In this document: one piece after another, positions 43,404-52,524 of the stretch
Layout of the letters: the number at the start of each line of letters is the position of its first letter
Numbering within the stretch: position 1 is the stretch's first letter
NCBI RefSeq assembly: GCF_017313765.1
Contig: NZ_JAFLNC010000002.1
Coordinates: 372,001-436,000, forward strand
DNA: 64,000 bases
Direction: 5' to 3'
Origin: Sneathiella sedimenti
Lineage (GTDB): Bacteria > Pseudomonadota > Alphaproteobacteria > Sneathiellales > Sneathiellaceae
Notes under the pieces: generated by a model
The model's input: only the letters and a program-made list of their open reading frames with translations
The model's database searches: none
What the model was told of the DNA's origin: nothing
Position numbers and translations under genes: made by a program

Positions 43404-43863
43404 CCGATAGGCTTTCTTTCCAGAATCGTTTTATCTTAGTGTGTTCATACACATTTTTTCAGAGAATATAGCTGAAATAATGACTGGCAGATTAAAAATT
43501 CACGTTAAGACTGAACTGAGGATTATTCACTGAATCCTTGAAATATTTAATCCTATTCAGTTGCCTAACGCGTATACTTCACTCGGTAAACCCATTAAAA
43601 CCACTATATATTTGGTTTAGATAATATTTAACTGGTTCCCCTTCATTGCGCGCAAGCGAGGGTTGAGAGATCGGCAGGCACTATTTCGATTGGGCGGTAA
43701 ATTCCAATTTTTTCGTTGATCTTACAGACAATCTAAGCTTTCATAACAAGCGAAAGAAGGCATTAAGCCGCACTTTTGGCGCTACTACGCGCAATATAAA
43801 TAATAAAAAAAGGAACGTGGTGGCGACGTAACATATAGCTCAATTTAGTTCTGGGAGGATAAA
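43404..43863. other. 460-base intergenic region before the amino-acid ABC operon
   Basis: AT-rich with no frame that I trust. It contains several inverted repeats: TGTGT/ACACA at 43440-43453 followed by T6, AGGATT/AATCCT at 43519-43538 and AAACCA/TGGTTT at 43598-43618. These may hold promoters and operators for the substrate-binding protein gene and, on the other strand, the DUF454 gene. A TGGGAGGAT ribosome binding site precedes the TTG start at 43864. No tRNA or known riboswitch is recognised, though an unknown leader RNA is possible given the length. Confidence 0.5.
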
Positions 43864-45114
43864 TTGAAACTCAAAACCACGATACTTATAAGTGCGGCGG
43901 TTGCTGCGCTGACAGCGTTTACTGCGCAAGCCGCAGATACCATCAAAATTGCATTTATTGATCCATTGTCCGGTCCATTTGCCGCGACAGGAACCAGCGG
44001 TTTCAAACAGGCGCAGTTTGCGGCAGATATGCTGGTCAACCAAAAGGGCGGTGTCATTGACGGCAAGATGTTCGAGATTGTCGGCTTCGACAACAAGATC
44101 AGCCCGAAAGAAAGCCTGGTTCAATTGAAACGGGCGATTGGTGAAGGCATTCACTACATTATGCAGGGTAACAGCTCGGGCGTCGCAAATGCCCTGACCG
44201 ATGCCGTGAAAAAGCATAACGACCGGAATCCGGATGACCTTGTTCTGTTCATGAACTATTCGGCCGTCGACCCGGCTTTGACAAACGAAAAATGCAACTT
44301 CTGGCATTTCCGCTTTGACGCCAACGCGAATATCAAGATGAATGCGTTGACGGACGTGATCGCCGCAGATGACTCGATCAAGAAGGTCTATATCATCGGG
44401 CAGGACTATTCCTTCGGTAAAGCTGTTGCCGCTGGTGCCGTGAAATATCTTGGCGAAAAGCGTCCGGATATAGAAATTGTCGGCAATGAACTCCACCCGA
44501 TCGGCAAGGTGAAGGATTTCACACCTTACGCGACAAAGATTCGGGCGTCGGAAGCTGATGCCATTATTACCGGTAACTGGGGCGCGGATATGGTCGGTCT
44601 TGCCAAGGCAATTGGCGATGCGGGCATTGAGTCCCCCGTTTACACCTACTACGCGGCAAATGATGGTATTACAAAAACCATCGGCGCATCGGGTAAGGAC
44701 AAGATTCGGCTGGTTCATGAAGGCCGTGTAAACCCACCGCCGACGGATGAATACAAGGCCTACCACATGGCCTTTAAAGAGAAGTATCCGGAAGCTGATA
44801 TTTCCCAGTTCCGTATTGCGAACGCGCTGGTCATGCTGGCCAATGCGATGAACCAGACCAAAAGCACCGATCCGGCGAAAGTCGCGATGGCTCTGGAAGG
44901 CATGGAGTATACGACTATCCAGGGTGACAAGGTTGTCATGCGAGCTGAAGATCATCAGTTGATGCAGCCGATCAGCATCTCCGTTCACACGGACGAGAAT
45001 ATCATACTGGATGCGGATAATTCAGGTTATGGCCTGGTGACCGAAAAGACAATTTCGGCGGCGGATGCGGATATTCCGCCAAGTGGTTGCAACATGGAAC
45101 GTCCAGCCAGCTAG
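43864..45114 (+). CDS. livK: Branched-chain-type ABC substrate-binding protein
   Basis: A 416-residue periplasmic binding protein of the Leu/Ile/Val (Peripla_BP_6) family. The signal peptide ends at about residue 24 (AQA). KIAFIDPLSGPFAATGTSG is the mature start, and two cysteines near residue 145 and the C-terminus are present. The TTG start at 43864 has a strong ribosome binding site. A stem-loop follows it, and the permease genes come after. Ligand type (amino acid, aromatic acid, amide) cannot be decided from sequence, so the symbol shows family only. Confidence 0.85.
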   Translation: MKLKTTILISAAVAALTAFTAQAADTIKIAFIDPLSGPFAATGTSGFKQAQFAADMLVNQKGGVIDGKMFEIVGFDNKISPKESLVQLKRAIGEGIHYIMQGNSSGVANALTDAVKKHNDRNPDDLVLFMNYSAVDPALTNEKCNFWHFRFDANANIKMNALTDVIAADDSIKKVYIIGQDYSFGKAVAAGAVKYLGEKRPDIEIVGNELHPIGKVKDFTPYATKIRASEADAIITGNWGADMVGLAKAIGDAGIESPVYTYYAANDGITKTIGASGKDKIRLVHEGRVNPPPTDEYKAYHMAFKEKYPEADISQFRIANALVMLANAMNQTKSTDPAKVAMALEGMEYTTIQGDKVVMRAEDHQLMQPISISVHTDENIILDADNSGYGLVTEKTISAADADIPPSGCNMERPAS

Positions 45115-45127
45115 GCGACATTCTGAA

Positions 45128-45167
45128 CGAAATACTGGCCGGGCATTTGTCCGGCCAGATAGTTTCG
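45128..45167 (+). promoter_or_regulatory. Stem-loop between binding protein and permease genes
   Basis: CTGGCCGG (45135-45142) and CCGGCCAG (45151-45158) form a perfect eight-base stem with an eight-base loop. CGAAA (45128-45132) and TTTCG (45163-45167) can extend it past a small internal loop. No T run follows. Such hairpins after binding-protein genes protect the upstream mRNA and reduce readthrough, giving more binding protein than permease. Confidence 0.6.
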
Positions 45168-45224
45168 AGCCGGATTACATCTGGCCAACAACCAAAATTC
45201 ACTGTGTAAAAAGAGATTCAGCCG

Positions 45225-46175
45225 ATGCTCGAATTGATCTTCTTTTCCCTGTTGAACGGCGTGGTTACAGGACTGTTGCTGTTCATGCTGGCAAGCGGAC
45301 TCACGCTTATTTTCTCGATGATGGGTGTGCTTAACTTCGCTCATGCCAGCTTTTATATGCTGGGTGCCTATTTCGCCTATACCATCAGTATCTATCTTGG
45401 ATTCTGGGTCGGCTTGATTGTGGCGCCCATTCTGGTTGGCCTGTTGGGGGCGGTGGTAGAGCGATATGGTCTTCGCTACGTTCATCGCTGGGGCCATGTG
45501 GCGGAGCTTATCTTCACCTTTGGTCTGGCCTTCCTGATTGAGGAAGTGGTGCAGTTCATTTGGGGCAAGGACACCAAGGCCTATCATGAGCCTGAAATCC
45601 TGCAATTTCCGCTCTTCACCTTTTTCGGGCAGAATTTTCCGGCCTACAAAGCGTTCATGCTGGTGATTTCGATTGGTATCTTCATCCTGTTGCTTTTGAT
45701 CCTGACCCGGTCACGTGTCGGATTGATTATTCAGGCGGCTATTCACAAGCCGAACATGACGGCCATGTTGGGCCATAACGTGCCGTTGGTCTTTATGGGC
45801 GTGTTCGGTGTTGGCTGTGCGCTGGCCGGGCTGGCCGGGGTTATAGCCGGGCCGGCCCTCGGGACTTTTCCCGGTATGGCATTCGTCCTTGGCAGCATTG
45901 TCTTTGTGATCGTCGTTGTCGGCGGATTGGGATCCTTGACGGGCGCTTTCGTCGCCTCCCTTCTTATCGGGCTATTGCAGACTTTCGCGATCGCCCTTGA
46001 TTACTCGGTCAATGACCTGCTCCAGCTCTTTAACATCTCGTTCGATGCGGATAGTGCTCTCCGCGACCTCTGGACGCTGTCGCTTCCGCAGATCGCGCCG
46101 ATTTTGCCCTATCTGTTGTTGATCCTGATCCTTATTTTCCGCCCGACGGGCCTGTTCGGGAATCGTGAAACATGA
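45225..46175 (+). CDS. livH: Branched-chain-type ABC permease LivH
   Basis: A 316-residue permease with about eight helices. Landmarks are GVLNFAHASFYMLGAYFAY near residue 37, RSRVGLIIQAA and VVVGGLGSLTGAFVASLLIGL near residue 228, all usual for LivH. It forms the membrane channel with LivM. The stop overlaps the LivM ATG by four bases. Spacing of 110 bases from the binding-protein stop includes the hairpin. Confidence 0.87.
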   Translation: MLELIFFSLLNGVVTGLLLFMLASGLTLIFSMMGVLNFAHASFYMLGAYFAYTISIYLGFWVGLIVAPILVGLLGAVVERYGLRYVHRWGHVAELIFTFGLAFLIEEVVQFIWGKDTKAYHEPEILQFPLFTFFGQNFPAYKAFMLVISIGIFILLLLILTRSRVGLIIQAAIHKPNMTAMLGHNVPLVFMGVFGVGCALAGLAGVIAGPALGTFPGMAFVLGSIVFVIVVVGGLGSLTGAFVASLLIGLLQTFAIALDYSVNDLLQLFNISFDADSALRDLWTLSLPQIAPILPYLLLILILIFRPTGLFGNRET

Positions 46176-47470
46176 GTGAAATTTCCAAAACTGCATCGCC
46201 GGCAACGGCCCGGCCCCTGATGAAAACCCTTTTGCCCTGGATTGGCTTTTTTATCCTGCTTCTGGCGTTGCCGAATATTTTCTCGTCAAACGTCGGGCTT
46301 TATACGATGAACCTGATGGGTATCTTCGTCATCTTCGCCCTGTCTTATAATATGCTGCTTGGACAGGGTGGCATGCTGTCCTTTGGCCATGCTGTCTATT
46401 TTGGTCTGGGCGGGTTCATGTCCGTTCATTTCATGAATTATATCGAGGACGGAGATTTCACCTTCCCGATGTATCTGATCCCGATATTCGGCGGATTGAT
46501 CGGCTTGGTCTTCGGGATCATCATCGGCAGCTTCTCGACCCGACGGGCCGGGACGGTCTTTGCGATGATCTCCCTCGGCGTCGGGGAATTGATGGCGGCC
46601 AGCTCCCTTATCTTCGTTGCCTTTTTCGGCGGCGAGGAAGGGGTGAGCGGGGACCGCACCACCGGACCCGACCTGATGGGGATCAATTTCGGGCAGGATA
46701 TCCATATTTATTACCTGATTGCCGGCTGGGTCTTCGTAACCGTCGCCCTGATGTATCTGTTCTCGCGCACGCCGGCCGGGCGGATGGCCAACGCGGTTCG
46801 CGACAATGCGGAGCGGGCGGAATTTGTCGGCTACAGCCAACGCAAAGTGCGTTTCGTCTCCTTCTGCGCCTCCGGCTTTTTCGCGGGGATTGCGGGCGGA
46901 TTGTTTGCACTGAATTTTGAAATCGTGACAGAAGAGAACCTGAATGCCCTGACATCGGGCACGGTATTGCTGATGGCCTATATTGGCGGCGTCGGGTTCT
47001 TCATCGGTCCGATTGTCGGCGCGGTAATCTTTACACTCCTGCAAAGCATCCTCAGCAATTATACCGATATCTGGCAGCTCTATGTCGGTATTTTGTTTGT
47101 TCTGACGGTCATGTACGTGCCGCAGGGGTTGACCGGAATTTTCATGATGCATACGGCAGCGTGGCGGATGAGGCGGGTAGGCTCCCTCATATTGCCGTAT
47201 CTGCGCGCCGGCGTTCCGGCACTTGCCATGCTGACGGGCATTGCCGCCTTTCTGGAGACCATCCATCATATGCGCAGCTCTGTTGAGGGGGAAACAGCGA
47301 TGAGCATGATGGGTGTCGATTTTGACAGCCACAGCTTCGTCGCCTGGATCGTCATTCTGGCCCTGGTCGTCGTTGGAGGGTATCTCACCCGTAGCCAGCT
47401 GCCACAGCTTAAGGAAGCCTGGGAGATGGCGAACAAACCGCCGGCCCAGAGGGAAGGAGCCGGATCATGA
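46172..47470 (+). CDS. livM: Branched-chain-type ABC permease LivM with C-terminal extension
   Basis: A 432-residue permease. The core (about 1-325) has the normal LivM pattern: NLMGIFVIFALSYNMLLGQGGMLSFGHAVYFGLGG near residue 47, given here only as landmark, and GRMANAVRDNAERAEFVGY near 203. After about residue 330 it continues for about 100 residues with two further hydrophobic segments (about 340-362 and 385-405) and a charged tail. Many LivM proteins end soon after the core. It overlaps LivG by four bases. Confidence 0.85.
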   Translation: MSEISKTASPATARPLMKTLLPWIGFFILLLALPNIFSSNVGLYTMNLMGIFVIFALSYNMLLGQGGMLSFGHAVYFGLGGFMSVHFMNYIEDGDFTFPMYLIPIFGGLIGLVFGIIIGSFSTRRAGTVFAMISLGVGELMAASSLIFVAFFGGEEGVSGDRTTGPDLMGINFGQDIHIYYLIAGWVFVTVALMYLFSRTPAGRMANAVRDNAERAEFVGYSQRKVRFVSFCASGFFAGIAGGLFALNFEIVTEENLNALTSGTVLLMAYIGGVGFFIGPIVGAVIFTLLQSILSNYTDIWQLYVGILFVLTVMYVPQGLTGIFMMHTAAWRMRRVGSLILPYLRAGVPALAMLTGIAAFLETIHHMRSSVEGETAMSMMGVDFDSHSFVAWIVILALVVVGGYLTRSQLPQLKEAWEMANKPPAQREGAGS

Positions 47471-48219
47471 CAGCCGCCATTGAACTTCAGGACCTGCGCA
47501 AAAGCTTCGGTCCGACGGAAATTATCCGCGGTGTCAACCTGTCGATTGCCGACGGGGAACGACATGCGATTATTGGCCCCAATGGCGCCGGAAAATCCAC
47601 GCTGTTTCACCTGATCAGTGGCCGGTATAATGTCAGCGGTGGAACGGTCAGCCTGCATGGGGAGAACATCAGCAACCTGCCGCCTTACGAGATTTACCGC
47701 AAAGGTCTGTCCCGCAGCTTTCAGGTCACCAATATTTTTCCGAACATGAGCGTGTTCGAGAATGTCCGCTGTGGCCTGATGTGGGTCCATGACTATAAAT
47801 ATTCCTTCTGGCACCTCATTGACCGGCAAAAAGAGCTTAACGAGAGAACGGCGGAGGTCATTGAGGAAATTGGCCTGACATCCCGCCAGCATATTCCGGC
47901 GGGTGTCTTGACCTATGCGGAGCAACGGGCACTGGAGATTGGCATCGCGGCCGCAGGCGGTGCCGATGTCATCATGCTCGATGAGCCGACAGCGGGAATG
48001 AGCCATAGCGAGACCGACCAGGCAATCGCGCTGATCCGAAAGATAACGGAAGGAAGAACACTGGTCATGGTGGAACATGATATGGGCGTTGTCTTCGATC
48101 TCGCGGACCGGATTTCCGTTCTGGTTTATGGAGAAATCATAGCCAGTGACACGCCGGAGAATATCCGGAATTCCAAGGCAGTCCAGGAAGCCTATCTCGG
48201 CGCGGAGGCAGAAGAGTGA
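47467..48219 (+). CDS. livG: Branched-chain-type ABC ATPase LivG
   Basis: A 250-residue ATPase. Walker A is GPNGAGKST near residue 38, the family LivG insertion is present, and Walker B with the following acid is IMLDEPTAGM near residue 175. The ABC signature is degenerate: LTYAEQRALEIG replaces the usual LSGGQ/LSYGEQ form. It ends with a helix typical of LivG. The stop overlaps the start of LivF by one base. Confidence 0.88.
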   Translation: MTAAIELQDLRKSFGPTEIIRGVNLSIADGERHAIIGPNGAGKSTLFHLISGRYNVSGGTVSLHGENISNLPPYEIYRKGLSRSFQVTNIFPNMSVFENVRCGLMWVHDYKYSFWHLIDRQKELNERTAEVIEEIGLTSRQHIPAGVLTYAEQRALEIGIAAAGGADVIMLDEPTAGMSHSETDQAIALIRKITEGRTLVMVEHDMGVVFDLADRISVLVYGEIIASDTPENIRNSKAVQEAYLGAEAEE

Positions 48220-48914
48220 TGCTAGAAGTAACAGATTTACATGCCTTCTATGGGAAGAGCCATATTCTGCAGGGCGTGAACTTCCATGTCGGAGAGGGGG
48301 AGATCGTCTCGCTTCTTGGCCGGAATGGCGTTGGCCGCTCGACCACTATCAAGGCGATTATGGGCGAAGTGCCGCCGCACGGGTCCATCAAGTTCCGCGG
48401 GGAGGAGATATCCGGATTGAAGGAGCATGAGATCGCCCATCGCGGCCTTGGCTATGTCCCCGAAAACCGGGATGTCTTTCCGGGAATGACAGTGCGCCAG
48501 AACCTGATCATGGGCATCAAGGACATGAAGAAGCAGGGACGTTGGGCGATGGAGGATATGTTCAAGATGTTCCCGAATCTGCGGGAACGTGCTGACGTCG
48601 ATGCGGGGGTGCTCTCCGGCGGGGAGCAACAGATGCTGACCATGTGCCGGACGTTGATGGGGGACCCGGATCTGGTGATGATCGATGAGCCAACGGAAGG
48701 CCTGGCCCCCAAGATTGTGGCGCAGGTAGGGGATTTACTCAGCGAAATTGCCAAGCGCGGCGTCTCCATCCTTCTTGTGGAGCAAAAACTCGCCATTGCA
48801 TTACGCATATCTCACCGCTTGTATGTCATGGGCCATGGGCATATGGTATATGAAGGAACCCCGGATGAGTTGAAAGCCAACGAACAGATCCGCAAGGAGT
48901 GGCTGGAAGTCTAG
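48219..48914 (+). CDS. livF: Branched-chain-type ABC ATPase LivF with Arg in Walker A
   Basis: A 231-residue ATPase. The signature LSGGEQQML and Walker B MIDEPTEGLAP are normal. Walker A reads GRNGVGRST, with Arg40 instead of the nearly universal Lys (codon CGC at 48336-48338). I recall the same change in other LivF-like subunits, so it is probably natural and not a sequencing error. The ATG at 48219 is preferred over an overlapping GTG at 48216. A 48-base gap precedes the oxidoreductase gene. Confidence 0.86.
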   Translation: MLEVTDLHAFYGKSHILQGVNFHVGEGEIVSLLGRNGVGRSTTIKAIMGEVPPHGSIKFRGEEISGLKEHEIAHRGLGYVPENRDVFPGMTVRQNLIMGIKDMKKQGRWAMEDMFKMFPNLRERADVDAGVLSGGEQQMLTMCRTLMGDPDLVMIDEPTEGLAPKIVAQVGDLLSEIAKRGVSILLVEQKLAIALRISHRLYVMGHGHMVYEGTPDELKANEQIRKEWLEV

Positions 48915-48962
48915 GCGGCTCCATCTGACAAAATGATCCCGGGGCGCGGGAGAACAAGAAAA

Positions 48963-51900
48963 ATGAGTGAAGCGGCAAAAATCAGTCTTGATGACAAATA
49001 TGAGCTTGAAACCGGGCAGGTCTTTATCACCGGCACGCAGGCGCTTGTACGCATCCCGATCATGCAGCGTCAGCGCGATGCAGCTGCGGGACTGAAGACG
49101 GGCGGATTTATCTCCGGCTATCGCGGCTCGCCACTTGGGCTTTATGATCAGAGTCTCTGGAAAGCCAAGCCCTTTCTTAAAAACAACGACATTCATTTTC
49201 AGCCGGGGGTGAACGAGGATCTGGCGGCGACCAGCATCTGGGGCACGCAGCAGCTTCCCATGTTCGGCAAGACCGATTTCGATGGCGTGTTCGGCATCTG
49301 GTACGGCAAGGGGCCGGGCGTTGACCGTTCCGGTGACGTCTTCAAGCATGGCAATATGGCCGGTACATCGGAACATGGCGGTGTCCTTGTCCTGATGGGC
49401 GATGACCATATGGCAAAATCATCGACGGTGGCGCATCAGAGTGAACAGGCGCTGGTCTCGGCGATGATTCCCGTTCTCAATCCCGCAACGGTTCAGGAAT
49501 ATCTCGATTACGGGCTTTATGGTATCGCCCTCTCACGCTATAGCGGCGCCTGGGTTGGCATGAAATGCCTTACCGATACGGTTGAAAGTTCAGCGACGGC
49601 CTATGTCGGACCGGATCGGGTAGACATTGTCATTCCCGATGATATCGATCCGCCGGCCGACGGCGTTCATATCCGCTGGCCCGATAACTCCCTCGCGCAG
49701 GAAACGCGGCTGATGCGGCATAAGATCCCATTGGTCAAGGCCTTCGTTCGCGCCAACAAGCTCGACCGGATAACCCATGATTCGACGGAGCGGCGGTTTG
49801 GTATTGTCACAACGGGCAAATCCTGGCTGGACGTGGAACAGGCGCTTGGGGACCTCGGAATCCATGAGAAGGAAATCGAGGAAATTGGGCTGTCGGTTTA
49901 CAAGGTCGCCTGTCCATGGCCGTTAGAGCCTGAAGGGCTGGTTGAATTTGCCGTTGGGCTCGATGAAATTCTCGTCGTTGAGGAAAAGCGCAGCCTGATC
50001 GAGGATCAGATCGCGAAAATCCTCTATGGCATGGAAATGCACCCGATGCTCGTTGGTAAAGAGGATGAGGAAGGGGAGATGTTGCTCCCGTCCGATGGGG
50101 AACTGACGCCGGCTCTTGTCGCGCGGGCGATTGCTTCCCGCCTGAAACTTCGCGATCTGTCTGAAAGTGTGATGGAAGGGATCAGCGTGGCCGAGGCGCG
50201 CGAAAGTGGCAATGCCATGCCCGCTGCTCCAGTCACACGCTCGCCGTGGTTCTGCTCGGGATGTCCGCATAACTCCTCCACCAATGTACCGGAAGGAAGC
50301 CGGGCCATGGCCGGGATCGGCTGCCATACGATGGCGGTCTATATGCCGAACCGGCGCACCGAAACCTATACCCACATGGGCGCGGAGGGGGCGAACTGGA
50401 TTGGCCAGGCTCCCTTTACCAACGAGAAACATATCTTCCAGAATCTGGGTGACGGTACCTACTATCACTCCGGCTTGCTGGCAATCCGGGCTGCCTGCGC
50501 GGCAGATGTGAATATCACCTACAAGATCCTGTTCAATGATGCTGTCGCCATGACGGGCGGCCAGCCGTTTGACGGGCCACTCTCGCCCTGGCTGATCAGT
50601 CAGCAGGTGCATGCCGAGGGTGTGAAGAAGATCGTCGTCGTGACGGACGAGCCCGATAAATACGCTAGCGATACGAAATGGGCGCCGGGTGTGAAGATTT
50701 TCCACCGTGACGACCTGGATAAGGTCCAGCGGGACTTACGGGAAGTTGAGGGTGTGTCGGCCCTGATCTACGACCAGACATGTGCCGCCGAGAAACGCCG
50801 CCGGCGCAAGCGGGGCGCGTTCCCCGATCCGGCGAAGCGCGCTTTCATCAATGAGCTGGTCTGCGAAGGCTGTGGTGATTGCGGCGTTGTCTCAAACTGC
50901 GTTTCCGTGAAACCGCTGGAGACTGAATTCGGGCGGAAGCGCGTGATTGACCAGTCCAGTTGTAACAAGGATTTTTCCTGCGTGAAGGGTTTCTGCCCGA
51001 GCTTTGTCACCGTCGAGGGCGGCGGACTTAAAAAGCCGGAGAAGCGGGAAGTCTCCTCAAGCGATATCGATATCATGAACCCGGCGGCAGGGCTGCCGGA
51101 ACCCGCGGCCCCAGCCATTAACGGCACCTATAATATTCTGGTGACAGGCATTGGCGGTACAGGGGTGATCACTGTTGGTGCACTGCTTGGGATGGCGGCG
51201 CATGTGGAAGGGAAGGGAGCTTCGATCCTCGACCAGACGGGCCTCGCGCAGAAGAACGGCGCGGTGATGAGCCATGTGCGCATCGCGAACTCCGCGTCCG
51301 AGCTTGCCGGTACCCGTATCCCGAGCCGCCAGACCGACGTGGTTGTCGGCTGCGATCTTGTGGTCGCCGCGAGCCAGGACGCGTTACAGACGTACGATCT
51401 TGGCCGGACCAAGGCGATTATCAATGATTATGTCGTCCCTGTTGCAGCATTCACCCTGACACCGGACCTCGCCATGGACCGGGATACGTTGACCGATCTG
51501 CTGAGCCAGAGCCTTGGGCGGGAGCAGGCTGACTTTATCGACAGCACGACACTCGCGACCGCGCTGATGGGGGATTCCATCGCGGCGAACCTGTTTCTGT
51601 TGGGGTACGCCTTTCAGCAGGGCACCATTCCGCTGTCGCTCAAATCCATTGAGACGGCGATAGAGCTTAACGGCATCGCGGTTGACGCCAACAAGCGAAG
51701 CTTCGCCTGGGGCCGAAAGGCCGCCGCCAGCCGAAAAGAGGTCGAGAAAATCGCCTTGCCGGAATCCTCGGCAGACGTTATCGAGATTGAGACGCTGGAC
51801 AGCATGATTGAAAAGCGCAGTGATTTTCTGAAAGGCTATCAGAATAGCCGCTATGCCAAACGCTATCTGAAGCTGATCGAGACGGTCGGCAAGGCGGAGG

Positions 51901-52451
51901 CGGCAGTTCAGCCCGGCTCCACGATGTTGACCGAGGCTGTTGCGCGGTATTACTTCAAGCTGATGGCCTATAAGGATGAGTATGAGGTTGCGCGGCTCTA
52001 TACGGATGGCAGCTTTACCAAAAAGCTGAATGACCAGTTTGAGGGGGACTTCAAGCTCAAGTTCCATCTGGCCCCGCCGATTTTCGCGAAGAAAAATCCT
52101 GAAAACGGCCATCTCATCAAGCAGGAGTTTGGCCCATGGATGATGAAGGCTTTCGGCCTGCTGGCTAAGTTCAAGGGGTTGCGCGGGACCCCGCTTGATC
52201 CTTTCGGCAAGACCGAGGAACGTAAAACGGAGCGCGCGCTGATCACGGAATATGCCGACACGATGACCGAAATCGCCGCGAAGCTCACCAAGGACAATCT
52301 TGCGCTTGCCGTCGAGATTGCGTCTGTGCCGGAGCATATTCGCGGCTTTGGCCATGTGAAGGAGCAGCATCTGAAAACCGCGAAAGCCGAGCGGGAAAGC
52401 CTGCTCGATCGCTTTGAAAAAGGGGATGTGGAAACCCTCGCCGCGGAATAA
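48963..52451 (+). CDS. Indolepyruvate ferredoxin oxidoreductase family protein (fused)
   Basis: A 1162-residue single-chain 2-oxoacid:ferredoxin oxidoreductase. The N-terminal part holds the pyruvate-type pyrimidine-binding domain (GYRGSPLG near residue 37), the middle has the TPP-binding domain (FCSGCPHNSSTN and GIGCHTMA near 430-455), and residues about 635-685 carry cysteines for an iron-sulfur centre (CEGCGDCGVVSNC, CNKDFSC, GFCPS). The C-terminal gamma domain starts VTGIGGTGVITVGALLG near 735. It decarboxylates aryl or branched 2-oxoacids to acyl-CoA with ferredoxin as acceptor. Located just after a Liv operon, it fits breakdown of the imported amino acid. ATG at 48963 follows GGAGAAC. 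Confidence 0.88.
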   Translation: MSEAAKISLDDKYELETGQVFITGTQALVRIPIMQRQRDAAAGLKTGGFISGYRGSPLGLYDQSLWKAKPFLKNNDIHFQPGVNEDLAATSIWGTQQLPMFGKTDFDGVFGIWYGKGPGVDRSGDVFKHGNMAGTSEHGGVLVLMGDDHMAKSSTVAHQSEQALVSAMIPVLNPATVQEYLDYGLYGIALSRYSGAWVGMKCLTDTVESSATAYVGPDRVDIVIPDDIDPPADGVHIRWPDNSLAQETRLMRHKIPLVKAFVRANKLDRITHDSTERRFGIVTTGKSWLDVEQALGDLGIHEKEIEEIGLSVYKVACPWPLEPEGLVEFAVGLDEILVVEEKRSLIEDQIAKILYGMEMHPMLVGKEDEEGEMLLPSDGELTPALVARAIASRLKLRDLSESVMEGISVAEARESGNAMPAAPVTRSPWFCSGCPHNSSTNVPEGSRAMAGIGCHTMAVYMPNRRTETYTHMGAEGANWIGQAPFTNEKHIFQNLGDGTYYHSGLLAIRAACAADVNITYKILFNDAVAMTGGQPFDGPLSPWLISQQVHAEGVKKIVVVTDEPDKYASDTKWAPGVKIFHRDDLDKVQRDLREVEGVSALIYDQTCAAEKRRRRKRGAFPDPAKRAFINELVCEGCGDCGVVSNCVSVKPLETEFGRKRVIDQSSCNKDFSCVKGFCPSFVTVEGGGLKKPEKREVSSSDIDIMNPAAGLPEPAAPAINGTYNILVTGIGGTGVITVGALLGMAAHVEGKGASILDQTGLAQKNGAVMSHVRIANSASELAGTRIPSRQTDVVVGCDLVVAASQDALQTYDLGRTKAIINDYVVPVAAFTLTPDLAMDRDTLTDLLSQSLGREQADFIDSTTLATALMGDSIAANLFLLGYAFQQGTIPLSLKSIETAIELNGIAVDANKRSFAWGRKAAASRKEVEKIALPESSADVIEIETLDSMIEKRSDFLKGYQNSRYAKRYLKLIETVGKAEAAVQPGSTMLTEAVARYYFKLMAYKDEYEVARLYTDGSFTKKLNDQFEGDFKLKFHLAPPIFAKKNPENGHLIKQEFGPWMMKAFGLLAKFKGLRGTPLDPFGKTEERKTERALITEYADTMTEIAAKLTKDNLALAVEIASVPEHIRGFGHVKEQHLKTAKAERESLLDRFEKGDVETLAAE

Positions 52452-52463
52452 GGGTTTAGGAAT

Positions 52464-52497
52464 TAGTCCTGCCTGCTGTAAAAGCCGGGCAGGACTA
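52464..52497. terminator. Strong hairpin after the oxidoreductase gene
   Basis: TAGTCCTGCC (52464-52473) and GGCAGGACTA (52488-52497) form a perfect ten-base stem with a 14-base loop, 13 bases after the oxidoreductase stop and 28 bases before the AEC transporter ATG. No T run follows on either strand, so it may end transcription weakly, or fold near the ribosome binding site of the next gene. Confidence 0.5.
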
Positions 52498-52524
52498 TTA
52501 GTACAACAACAGGGTAGGCGTTAA

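Noticed and set aside
43840-44988. Long open frame (382 codons) on the minus strand
   Set aside because: It lies wholly across the ABC binding-protein gene, which has a signal peptide, ribosome binding site and family motifs. The minus-strand product has no recognisable pattern.
46286-47332. Open frame of 348 codons on the minus strand
   Set aside because: It is antisense to LivM. The product is rich in His, Gln and Arg with no domain, as expected for a shadow of a membrane protein gene.
51384-52370. Open frame of 328 codons on the minus strand
   Set aside because: It is antisense to the oxidoreductase gamma and C-terminal parts, with no motif or ribosome binding site.
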